Source of the DNA: Gammaproteobacteria bacterium
Lineage (GTDB): Bacteria; Gemmatimonadota; Gemmatimonadetes; Longimicrobiales; Gaopeijiaceae
NCBI GenBank assembly: GCA_028819075.1
Contig: JAPPMM010000049.1
Coordinates: 124,001-188,000 of the forward strand
Reading direction: 5' to 3'
DNA length: 64,000 bases
Positions 34,867-43,330 of the stretch are shown one piece after another. The position numbers were made by a program, and so were the translations under genes. Within the stretch, counting starts at the first letter, position 1; each line of letters starts with the position of its first letter. The notes under the pieces are model-generated. The model saw only the letters and a list, made by a program, of their open reading frames with translations. It searched no databases and had not been told where the DNA came from.

Positions 34867-37785
34867 TCAGAAGCCCATCCTGAGCGAGGCGATGAAGCTC
34901 GCGGGCGGCGGAGGATGCTCCCAGATCGCGCGCGTGATTCCCGACTCCATCCCGTTGTTGCCGGCCATCTCCGGATCCATGGCGAGGAAGTCTTCGTTCT
35001 TCCACGTCCAGAAATTCTGCACGGAGAGGGTCAGGGTGGCGTTGGTGGTTCCCGGGACGGTGAACGGCACAGGCGCCGACACGGTCAGGTCGCGGATGCG
35101 GAAGAAGTCGTTGGGATAAACGAGGTGTGCGCTGAATTCGCCGCTGCAGGCGTAGATGTCGAAAGCCGTCAGCTGACCGCGCTGTCCGGCCTGGAGGGCG
35201 GGCACGGCGTCGTCGCAAAGCGGACTGACCTGGCCGCGCTGGGCCGAGGTGGTGCTCTGGCGGTCGAAGATGTAGTGCCCGGCCAGGTACTCGCCGCGCG
35301 CCGAGACCGTGATGCCGCCGCCGAGGGCGATGGAGGTGTTGGGCGTGATGGTCATCGTCGGCTGGTTCGGGCCGAAGATGTGGTTCCGTTCCACGACGGG
35401 CTCCCCGATCTGGTCGGGGTTCGTCAGCCGGTCGTAGCGAACGGCGGGAACCGGGTGTCCCTCCTCGAGCCATCCACCTCCGCTCACGCGGAAGCCGGCG
35501 TTGCCGCCGAGATCCACAGCCTCGCTCTTGTTGGTGTAGAGCGTGACCCCCAGGTCCCAGCTGAGCGCACGGCTCTGCAGCACCGTGCCGTTCACGTCGA
35601 GTTCGATGCCCCTGTTCGACAACACGCCAACGTTGCGCAGCTGCGAGCCCGTGAAGCCGAGGCTCGGGACCAGCTGCACCGGAATGAGCGCGTCCTGGGT
35701 CTCCTGATCGTAGTAGGTGAACCCGATCCTCAGGCGCTCGTCCATGAAGACGCCGTCGATGCCGGCCTCGAGTTCGATGGTGCGCTCGGGTCCCAGATCC
35801 TTGTTGCCCACGTTCAGCGGGTTGAAGGAGGTCTGGCCGAGCCAGGGGATCGGCTGCCAGGTCCGCACGGCGTCGAAGGCCCCGGGGGCGCGTCCCGCGT
35901 GTCCCCAGGCGACCCGGACCTTCATCTCGCCAAGGTCTTGCGGCCAGAACCCCTCGTCCGACATCACCCACGAGAAGGTGGCGCGCGGGTAGGGCTGGAG
36001 GCCGAAGTCTTCGCCGAAGGCGCTGTTGCCGTCGATGCGCAGCGCCAGGGTCAGGAAGTAACGGTCGCTGAAGTCGAGCAGGGTCTGGCCGAAGATGCCC
36101 GCGTTGACGACGCGCGAGCGGGCCTCCCGGGCCTGATAGGATGCGCCGCTGGTGACGGTGTGCTCGCCGGGTCCGGGGAGCGTGTTGGTGCTCGCCCCCA
36201 GATCGGTGTCGCGGGCCACGATCGACTGTCCGCCCCAGGAGAGGCTGGTGCGGAAGCTCTCGGTGAGGCGCAGGTCGAAGCTGCCCACGTAGTCGGCGGT
36301 GAGCTGCTCGGCGGTCCAGGTGCGGTCGGAGACGGAACCCGTGGGGTCGTTGACATAGCCGAAGGGCCGGATGTTGCGCATGTCGCTGGCAAGGCGGTCC
36401 ATCCCCAGGGTGAGCCGGTTGGTGAAGCGCGGCATCGGCGTGTAGGTCGTGGTGATGCCGGCCACCACGCGGTCGACGTCGGTGTCGATTTCGTAGTCGA
36501 GCAGCCGCCAGATGACATCCTCCTCCCACGTCCGCACATAGGTGGCGTGGGCCTGGCGGGCGGGCGCCCGCTTGTACCCGTTGTGGGAAATGCTGTACGG
36601 GCTCGACCCGCTGGGCGAGTTCTCCACGTGCTGGCGTGTGATCGACGTATTGACCTGGATGTCGAGGTCGCTCCGGGGCTGGAAGCCCAGGTTGATGCGT
36701 CCCAGGTACTTCTCGTCGCGGTCGTTGGGAAGGATGCCCTCGTTGTCGTCGAGGCTGCCCGACACGTAGTACGAGATGCTCTCGGTGCCGCCGCGCACGG
36801 AGAGGGAGTAGCGCTGCTGGTGGCCGTTGCGGAGCCAGGGATCGAGCCTCATGTACGGCGCGTTGGGCGGGCCGAACTCCTGTACCCAGTTGACGCCCTG
36901 GTCGACCTGCGTGCTCCACTGCGCGTCGCCGCCGGAGCCGCGCTTGGTGAAGATCTGGATAACCCCGCCGGCCGCTTCCGTGCCGTACAGAGCGGTCGCG
37001 GCCGGGCCCTTGACGATCTCGATGCGCTCGATGTCGCTCGGGTTGATGTCGTTCAGCGGCCCCATCACGTCCTTGGGGCCGAAGGCGACGTGCTGACCCA
37101 CCGCGTGGTTCAGCGCGAGCCCGTCACTGCGGATGCGTACGCCGTCCACGTAGACGAGCGGCTGGTTCGACATCGCCACGCTTACGTTGCCGCGCAGACG
37201 GATCTGCGAGCCGGAGCCCGACATTCCGGACGTCCGGACGGCGACCACGCCAGGGGCGCGCGCGGAGAGCAGCTGGTCGACGGCGGGCACCGGGTCGGCC
37301 AGGGTGGCGACATCCACCTGGGCGACGGAGGTCCCCACCTCGCGGCGGCGCGCCTGCCCGGCGGTGCCGGTGACCACGATCTCGTCCAGGCCGAGCGCCT
37401 CCTCCTCCAGCGCCAGGTCGGCGGTGGTGGACTGGCCCCCCTGGACCGTGATCTGCGCCGTTGCCGTGCGCATGCCGATGCGTTCGGCGGTCAGGGTGTA
37501 GTTGCCCGCGGGCACGTTCAGGATCAGGAAGCGGCCGTCGCCCCGGGTCAGCGTCCCGAAGCCGGTGCCGGCCAGATAGACCTGCACCTGGACCAGGGGA
37601 CGGCCGGTGGCCTGGTCGGTCACCTGGCCGATGACCTGGCCGTTTTCCTGGGCCTCGAGCGTCGCGGGAGCCGCGAACCCGAAGACCACCGCAAGCGGAA
37701 TCACCGCCGCAGCGGCCAGGGCCGCCCTCCTCAGCCGGGCGATGCCGGCGTGCAGATTCATATGATCCGACCTTGGATGCACCAT
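34867..37785 (-). CDS. SusC/RagA-type TonB-linked outer-membrane transporter, cassette 3 region
   Basis: 972 residues from ATG 37785, preceded by GAGGAGG; a second ATG at 37761 is also possible. Sec signal ending LEAQ, carboxypeptidase-regulatory-like domain (IGQVTDQATGRPLVQVQVYL), the segment IVVTGTAGQARRREVG shared with the other SusC, plug (SNQPLVYVDGVRI, IERIEIVKGPAATALYGTEA) and barrel ending SLRMGF. It pairs with the SusD 56 bases downstream and follows the S9 peptidase by 156 bases, suggesting that peptides are a plausible cargo (inference). Confidence 0.9.
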   Translation of the reverse strand: MVHPRSDHMNLHAGIARLRRAALAAAAVIPLAVVFGFAAPATLEAQENGQVIGQVTDQATGRPLVQVQVYLAGTGFGTLTRGDGRFLILNVPAGNYTLTAERIGMRTATAQITVQGGQSTTADLALEEEALGLDEIVVTGTAGQARRREVGTSVAQVDVATLADPVPAVDQLLSARAPGVVAVRTSGMSGSGSQIRLRGNVSVAMSNQPLVYVDGVRIRSDGLALNHAVGQHVAFGPKDVMGPLNDINPSDIERIEIVKGPAATALYGTEAAGGVIQIFTKRGSGGDAQWSTQVDQGVNWVQEFGPPNAPYMRLDPWLRNGHQQRYSLSVRGGTESISYYVSGSLDDNEGILPNDRDEKYLGRINLGFQPRSDLDIQVNTSITRQHVENSPSGSSPYSISHNGYKRAPARQAHATYVRTWEEDVIWRLLDYEIDTDVDRVVAGITTTYTPMPRFTNRLTLGMDRLASDMRNIRPFGYVNDPTGSVSDRTWTAEQLTADYVGSFDLRLTESFRTSLSWGGQSIVARDTDLGASTNTLPGPGEHTVTSGASYQAREARSRVVNAGIFGQTLLDFSDRYFLTLALRIDGNSAFGEDFGLQPYPRATFSWVMSDEGFWPQDLGEMKVRVAWGHAGRAPGAFDAVRTWQPIPWLGQTSFNPLNVGNKDLGPERTIELEAGIDGVFMDERLRIGFTYYDQETQDALIPVQLVPSLGFTGSQLRNVGVLSNRGIELDVNGTVLQSRALSWDLGVTLYTNKSEAVDLGGNAGFRVSGGGWLEEGHPVPAVRYDRLTNPDQIGEPVVERNHIFGPNQPTMTITPNTSIALGGGITVSARGEYLAGHYIFDRQSTTSAQRGQVSPLCDDAVPALQAGQRGQLTAFDIYACSGEFSAHLVYPNDFFRIRDLTVSAPVPFTVPGTTNATLTLSVQNFWTWKNEDFLAMDPEMAGNNGMESGITRAIWEHPPPPASFIASLRMGF

Positions 37786-37941
37786 GTGGCCTCCTCTGCT
37801 GCGAACAAGAGATGGACTGTGTGTCAGCCCGAAAGAAGAGTTTGCCTCACCACGTGGGCGGAGCAACGCCCACAATACGCTGCGGATGCGCGGGGATCAA
37901 GCGGAACGACTGTGCCCCGTCCCGGCTCGTAACGCCTGAGG

Positions 37942-39963
37942 TCAACCGTCGCCCGGGGGTTGGCCGTTGACCAGCGAGTTCCAGAGTTCGATGGTCGGGT
38001 TGCGCTGAATCCGGATGCCCTCGCGCTGGGTCTGCGCCATCGCGTGAACATCGTGTTCGTCACCCAGGATGAAGGTGTCGAACATCGCGCTCATGATCTG
38101 GAGCGACTGCCTGACGCTCGCAGGGCCCCAGTGGTACCAGCCATGCGGCTCCGCGCCGTACACGACCCAGTCGTACCAGTTGCCGTGGATCTCGGCCTGG
38201 ATGCCGTACTGCTCGATCTGCTGGAAGCGGGCCGCTCCGTCGCCCTGTGCGTACAGGAAGAGCAGCGGGACATCGATTTCGTCGGCATGGTAGATGATGG
38301 AGCGCTCGTAGTAGTTGCGCGGGTTCTCCATCGGCGTGCGCCCGATCAGGAAGCGGTTCCAGCCCTCCATGCCGCCGTAGGTCGACAGGGTGACCAGGTC
38401 GGTCGAGCCGTACCAGACGATGCCCGCGCGGAAGCGGCCGGGGTCCTTGGTGACCGCGGTGGTGGTGTAGAAGCCGCCGGTCGAACCCCCGAAGGCGCCC
38501 ACCCGGCCGGGGTCGACCCAGCCCTGCCCGGCGAGCAGATCCATGCCGATGAAGGCGTCGCGCAGGTCGTGGTCGCCCCCGTGGGTGTGCACCGCCTGCC
38601 GGTACGCCTTTCCCCGCCCGGTGCTGCCGCGGAAGTTGGGCGCGAAGACCAGGTAGCCGCGGCTGACGAAGTACTGGACGTACGGATGCCACTGCTTCGG
38701 ATGCTGTCCGTTGGAGTTGGCGCGGAAGAAGAAGAGTCCCGGAAGGCGATCGCCGGCGCTGGCGCCCTTCGGCTTGTAGACGAGTCCGGCGACCTCGAGA
38801 CCGTCGAAGCTGGTGTACTCCATGAACTCCGGCTCGACGAACAGGTCGGGGTCGCCGACGGCGGGATGCTGGTGGTCGGTGATTTGGCGCGGCGCCCCGC
38901 CATCGACCGGGAGGATCCAGAGATCGCCGGTCCGCGAAGGCCCCGAATGCGTGTGGACGATGTGCTCACCGTCCGGGTGCCAGAGGTGGCCGCCGCGCGT
39001 CTGGCCGGTCGCCCGCGAGCCTCCGTTGACCCCCGTCGCGTGGGTGAGCTGCTCCGGCTCGCCGCCCTCGGCGGGGATGCGGAAGATGTGGTAGTCGTAG
39101 TCGAGATTGCGGGTGAAGGAGATCCAGCGGCCGTCCGGCGACCAGCGCGGCTCGCTGTGCTCGATATCCTCGGTGAGCAGCATGGTGGCTTCGCCGGTCG
39201 CCACGTCCAGCACGCCCAGGTTGTTGAAGCCGTTGCGGTCGGAGATGAAGGCCAGGCGGGTGCCGTCGGGCGACCAGCGCGGCTCGGTGTCGCGCCAGTC
39301 GAAGGTGTTGGGGGTGAGGGCGCGGGCGTCCCCGTCCGTCGCCGGCATGACCCAGACGTCCTGGTTGCTCTGCGCATCGTCTTGCGGACGGGTGTTGCGG
39401 GTGAAGGCGAACATGGCGCCGTCGGCGGACAGCTGGCCGCTGCCCCCCGGTCCCACCCGCTCGATCTCGCCCGTCTCGATATCCACGGCCGCCACCGAGT
39501 TGTCCCAGAACATGCTGGTGTTGAAGTAGATCCGGCGGCTGTCGGGCGCCCACGAGATGCCGGAGTCGTTGAGCGGGTGCTCGGTGAGGCGTCTCGCCTC
39601 CCCGCCGCCGGCCGGCACCACGTAGATGTCGCGCACGTCGGTTCCGCCGAAGTCGGCCTCGAAGGCGATCCAGCGCCCGTCGGGGCTGAAGCGCGGCGCC
39701 ATCTCGCGGCCCGCCATCGCGGTGATGCGGGTGGGCTCGCCTCCCGCCGTGGGCACCGTCCAGAGGTCGTAGGACCCCTCGGCGGCCGACTTGAAGACGA
39801 GGAGGCCGCCGTCGGGCGAGATGTCGAACTCCTCGATCCACACGGTCTCGGCCAGCGCCTCGATCGGCAGCCCGGGACGGAACTGCGGCGAAGTCGCGCG
39901 GGTCGGACCCCAAACCACCAGCGCCGCGACCAGAATGGCCGCGGCGCCGGCGAAGACCCTCAT
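37942..39963 (-). CDS. Exported S9 (prolyl-oligopeptidase-like) peptidase
   Basis: 673 residues from ATG 39963 with a Sec signal (MRVFAGAAAILVAALVVWG). An N-terminal WD40-like propeller shows repeated ISPDGG, FSPDGRWIAF and WSPDGTRLAF motifs; the C-terminal alpha/beta hydrolase domain has the nucleophile in AFGGSTGGFYTT, the acid in LYAQGDGAARF and the histidine in AEPHGWYHWG. Such enzymes cleave oligopeptides. It lies 43 bases after the cassette 3 ankyrin gene and before SusC, so it likely belongs to the same operon and may supply or trim the imported peptides. Confidence 0.85.
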   Translation of the reverse strand: MRVFAGAAAILVAALVVWGPTRATSPQFRPGLPIEALAETVWIEEFDISPDGGLLVFKSAAEGSYDLWTVPTAGGEPTRITAMAGREMAPRFSPDGRWIAFEADFGGTDVRDIYVVPAGGGEARRLTEHPLNDSGISWAPDSRRIYFNTSMFWDNSVAAVDIETGEIERVGPGGSGQLSADGAMFAFTRNTRPQDDAQSNQDVWVMPATDGDARALTPNTFDWRDTEPRWSPDGTRLAFISDRNGFNNLGVLDVATGEATMLLTEDIEHSEPRWSPDGRWISFTRNLDYDYHIFRIPAEGGEPEQLTHATGVNGGSRATGQTRGGHLWHPDGEHIVHTHSGPSRTGDLWILPVDGGAPRQITDHQHPAVGDPDLFVEPEFMEYTSFDGLEVAGLVYKPKGASAGDRLPGLFFFRANSNGQHPKQWHPYVQYFVSRGYLVFAPNFRGSTGRGKAYRQAVHTHGGDHDLRDAFIGMDLLAGQGWVDPGRVGAFGGSTGGFYTTTAVTKDPGRFRAGIVWYGSTDLVTLSTYGGMEGWNRFLIGRTPMENPRNYYERSIIYHADEIDVPLLFLYAQGDGAARFQQIEQYGIQAEIHGNWYDWVVYGAEPHGWYHWGPASVRQSLQIMSAMFDTFILGDEHDVHAMAQTQREGIRIQRNPTIELWNSLVNGQPPGDG

Positions 39964-40006
39964 TGTTCTTCTGGACAATCGCCCCCCTTGAAAGGCCTCC
40001 GAGCCG

Positions 40007-41782
40007 TCAGCAGGACACGCAGTTGTCGTTGTTCTTCGAGCCGAGCCGCTCCAGCAGCGCCACAATCTCCGGGAAGACGGTGACCCGCTGCACCGGACCG
40101 TTCGCCATGTCGGCGGTGGTCTCGCCCTTGCGGGTGAGCACGGTGACGTCCGCCCCGCGTTCCACGAGGTATTCGATGAGTTCCCGGTCCCCGCGGGCCG
40201 CGGCGTTGTGGAGCGGCGAGAACCCGTTGTAGTCACGCGCGTTCACGTTCGCGCCCAGCTCCTCGACCAGGTAGCGCACCGACGGGAGCCACCCGTTGGG
40301 GGCGTGCCGATGGGCATTACCCGCCAGCCCGAGGCCGTAGCCGACGCCGGAGGCCGCGTGGATGGGCTGCACGCCCGGGCCCCCGATCGGCACCACGGGC
40401 AGTCCCGAGGGATCCGGCTTCGGCTCGCCGTCGTCGCGGCCGTTGCCGGTCGAGGGACGCCCCGGCGGGCGGAAGGTCGGGGTGGTGTAGTTGGCGCCAT
40501 AGGCCACCAGCAGCCGCATCGCGTCCACGTCGGTGCCGTAGGCCGCGCGCCAGAAGGGGGTAGCGCCCCAGGTGTCGACTCCGAGGACGTTGTGGTTGAA
40601 GGAGGTGTACCAGAGGTGGCGCTTCAGGCGCACGTTGGGGTCGGCGCCGGCGTCGAGCAGAGCCTTCATGAGCTCCAGGTAGGTGGTGTTCTCCTGCTTG
40701 ATCGCGGTGGGCTGCGGATAGAAGGACTTGGGGACCCACTGCAGGTGGACCGCGGCGTAGAGGGGCGTGGCGCCCGGGTCGCTCTGCAGGTTGGGGTCGG
40801 CGCCCTGGTCGAGCAGCCACATGGAAAGATCGAAGTGGCCGTTCAGGGTCGCCATGAGCAGCGCGGAACTCAGGTCGCCGCCGGTGACCTGGTCGATGTC
40901 GGCTCCGCCGTCGAGCAGCGTCTTGACGACGTCGTGTTGGCCCTCGCGCGCTGCATAGTGGAGCGCAGTGTTGCCGCCCTGCCTGCCCACCAGCTGATCG
41001 TAGGACATCGGCGCCCGGGTCTGCCCGCGGACGGCGGCCCTCCCGGCCGGCCGTTCTTCTTCCTCCTCGCCTTCGTCTTCCTCTTCTTCGTCGTCGTCCT
41101 GCCGGGTTCCGTCCACGGGGGTGTCGGAGATGATGTCCTCGCCGAAGAGCGCGGAGAGGCGGGCGTCACGCTGCCTGATGAGCACGCGGTCTTCCCGGGC
41201 CATGGCCGGGTAGTCGATGACGTTGGTCTGGATCGACGGATCCGCGCCCGCCCCGAGCAGCGAGCGCACCATGTCGGTCCGGCCATAGGCGGCGGCGAAC
41301 ATGAGCGGCGTCTGCCCATTGGCGGATTCCTGCGCGTTCACATCGGCGCCCTTGTCCACCAGGGCCACTGCGATCTCCGGGTTGCCCGACCAGGCGGCGT
41401 AGTGGAGCGCGGTTTCGCCCGTCTCGGTGGTCGCTTCGAGGTTGGCGCCCGCATCCGCCAGCAGGCGCACGATGCCGGCATGGCCCGCCCGGCTGGCCAC
41501 CATCAGGGGCGTGAAGCCGCCCAGCCGGGTGGCCGCCTCCAGGTTCGCGCCCGCGAACACGAGCACGTCGGCCAACTCCTGCTGGCCGTTCTCGGCCGCC
41601 CAGTGCAGCGCGGTCATGCCGTCGCCCTGGGCCGCGTTCACATCCGCCCCGGCGCGCAGCAGCTCGCGAACCTCGTCGGCGTCGCCGCGCATGGCGGCGT
41701 CGGCCACCGGCGAGTCCGGCGGCACGGCTGCCGAGATCAGCAGCGTCAGACACACCAGGTTGATCTTCCATGCGGCCTTCAT
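40007..41782 (-). CDS. Secreted ankyrin-repeat protein, cassette 3
   Basis: 591 residues from ATG 41782, behind GAAGGAGGG. Sec signal (INLVCLTLLISAAVPPDSP), ankyrin repeats (GDGMTALHWAAENGQQE, GETALHYAAWSGNPE), an acidic linker (DDDEEEEDEGEEEEE), second ankyrin block, then the shared closing block (PIHAASGVGYG, PLHNAAARGD, TADMANGP). It ends NNDNCVSC. The protein is third in its cassette and lies 71 bases after the DUF1552 gene. Extracytoplasmic protein binding is expected; the partner may be the DUF1552 or DUF1592-type product. Confidence 0.85.
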   Translation of the reverse strand: MKAAWKINLVCLTLLISAAVPPDSPVADAAMRGDADEVRELLRAGADVNAAQGDGMTALHWAAENGQQELADVLVFAGANLEAATRLGGFTPLMVASRAGHAGIVRLLADAGANLEATTETGETALHYAAWSGNPEIAVALVDKGADVNAQESANGQTPLMFAAAYGRTDMVRSLLGAGADPSIQTNVIDYPAMAREDRVLIRQRDARLSALFGEDIISDTPVDGTRQDDDEEEEDEGEEEEERPAGRAAVRGQTRAPMSYDQLVGRQGGNTALHYAAREGQHDVVKTLLDGGADIDQVTGGDLSSALLMATLNGHFDLSMWLLDQGADPNLQSDPGATPLYAAVHLQWVPKSFYPQPTAIKQENTTYLELMKALLDAGADPNVRLKRHLWYTSFNHNVLGVDTWGATPFWRAAYGTDVDAMRLLVAYGANYTTPTFRPPGRPSTGNGRDDGEPKPDPSGLPVVPIGGPGVQPIHAASGVGYGLGLAGNAHRHAPNGWLPSVRYLVEELGANVNARDYNGFSPLHNAAARGDRELIEYLVERGADVTVLTRKGETTADMANGPVQRVTVFPEIVALLERLGSKNNDNCVSC

Positions 41783-41853
41783 CGGCCCTCCTTCATGTGC
41801 GCGCACTCTTCGTTCCGTGACCGTCGGCACCGCGGGGATGCTCGGGTCTGCGA

Positions 41854-43275
41854 CTAGGAACTCGAGCTGACGTCGTCGGCGTAGGAGGCGGGAAGCCTCA
41901 TCAGCATCTCACCCGTGCTGTCGCCGAAGCTGTCGAGGTCGTCCAGCCCCAGCCTGTGGAGCAGCGTGAGCATCGCGTTGGCCAGCGGCGCGCCGTCCGG
42001 AGCCTTGACGTGCAGCCCGCCCTCGAGTCCCATGGCCTGTCCGCCCACCACGATGAAGGGCACGCGACGGTGGTTGTGCAGGTTTCCGTCGCCCATGGGC
42101 GAGCCGTACACGACCATCGTGTTGTCGAGCAGCGTGCCGTCCACTTCCGCCGTATTGTCGAGCTTCTCGAGCAGGTAGGGGAGCAGGCCGACGTGGTACT
42201 TGTTGATCTGATAGAAGCCCAGCACGCCCTCGTTGCCGGCTGCGTGCGACTGCGGATGGAAGCCCCCTTCACAGCCGCTCTCCGGGAAGACGCGCGACGA
42301 CACGTCTCGGCTCATCTTGAGCGAGAAGACCCGGGTCATGTCGGTCTGGAAGGCGAGCGCCTGCAGGTCGAACATCATCTGCACGTGCTCGGTGTAGGAG
42401 TCCGGCACGCCCACCGGGGCCTCGGGCAGCTCGCGCTCGAACCCGCTGGTGTTGCGGGCCTCGGTGCGCTCGATGCGCCGCTCCAGTTCGCGTACGTCCT
42501 CGAGGTAGTGCTCCATGCGGATCCGGTCCTCGGGCGGGAGGGCGGCACGCAGCCGCGCGACCTCCTCGGTGACCCAGTCGAGGATGCTCGCCTGGGTGCG
42601 GCGCCGGCGCGCGCGCTCCTCGGGCGTGCCTCCGGCTCCGAAGAGCTGGTCGAAGGCCACGCGCGGATCCCGGGTCATGGGGAGCGGATCGGTGGGAGAG
42701 GCCCAGCTGATGGAGTCGGTGTACGCGCAGGCGTACCCGTACGAGCAGCCGCCCGACTGGTCCACGTTCTCAATGCAGAGCTGCATGGACGGAATCGCGG
42801 TCTCCTGGCCGAAACGCTGGGCGAAGAGCTGGTCCATGGAGGTGCCGACGTAAACGTCGGATCCCTCGGTGCGCCGCGGATGCGCCTGGGTTAGGAAGGT
42901 GGCGCTGGACCGGAAGTGGTCGGCGCCGATTTCCTTCGGGGCGAAGGCCTCCGCCTGCCGCACATCGGTGTTGCTGATGATGGTCAGGCGATCCTGGAAG
43001 CTCTCCAGCGGCTGGAGCGCGCTCGGGCTCAGATCGAAGCCGCGACCGAGCTTCGCGGGAGCCCACAGGTGCTGGGTCGCACCCCACTCGTTGCTCCCCG
43101 CGGCTCCGTGCGAGTTCTCGATGGCGATGAGGCGCGGCTTCTGCACTTCGGCGGCCACATCGCCCCAGAGCCTGCCGGCGGGAATCATGCTGTCCAGAAG
43201 AGGCAGCGCAAGCGCGACCCCCGAGCCCCGGAGAAAGGTCCGCCGCGGAATGTGGGTTCCGGTGATGAACTTCAT
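41854..43275 (-). CDS. DUF1552 family protein, Tat-exported, cassette 3
   Basis: 473 residues from ATG 43275, AGGAG upstream. Twin-arginine signal PRRTFLRG. Family blocks: GADHFRSSATFLTQAHPRRT, CIENVDQSGGCSYGYAC, FDLQALAFQTDMTRVFSLK and GSPMGDGNLHNHRRVP. It differs from copies 1 and 2 in the last motif (VP instead of CP), so that particular cysteine is not universally kept. Reaction unknown. It is 55 bases after the DUF1592-type gene and 71 before the ankyrin gene. Confidence 0.88.
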   Translation of the reverse strand: MKFITGTHIPRRTFLRGSGVALALPLLDSMIPAGRLWGDVAAEVQKPRLIAIENSHGAAGSNEWGATQHLWAPAKLGRGFDLSPSALQPLESFQDRLTIISNTDVRQAEAFAPKEIGADHFRSSATFLTQAHPRRTEGSDVYVGTSMDQLFAQRFGQETAIPSMQLCIENVDQSGGCSYGYACAYTDSISWASPTDPLPMTRDPRVAFDQLFGAGGTPEERARRRRTQASILDWVTEEVARLRAALPPEDRIRMEHYLEDVRELERRIERTEARNTSGFERELPEAPVGVPDSYTEHVQMMFDLQALAFQTDMTRVFSLKMSRDVSSRVFPESGCEGGFHPQSHAAGNEGVLGFYQINKYHVGLLPYLLEKLDNTAEVDGTLLDNTMVVYGSPMGDGNLHNHRRVPFIVVGGQAMGLEGGLHVKAPDGAPLANAMLTLLHRLGLDDLDSFGDSTGEMLMRLPASYADDVSSSS

Positions 43276-43330
43276 GTCGTGCTCCTGTCGGTGACGGGGT
43301 AGCCCTGTCCTGTAGTCTCGTTGTGCGCCT

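Noticed and set aside
34811..36919. Upstream extension of the SusD frame
   Set aside because: It lies within the SusC gene in another frame; the lipoprotein signal starts at 34810.
34786..37932. Long open frame opposite the second SusC
   Set aside because: Same reason: antisense shadow of a SusC with plug and barrel motifs on the other strand.
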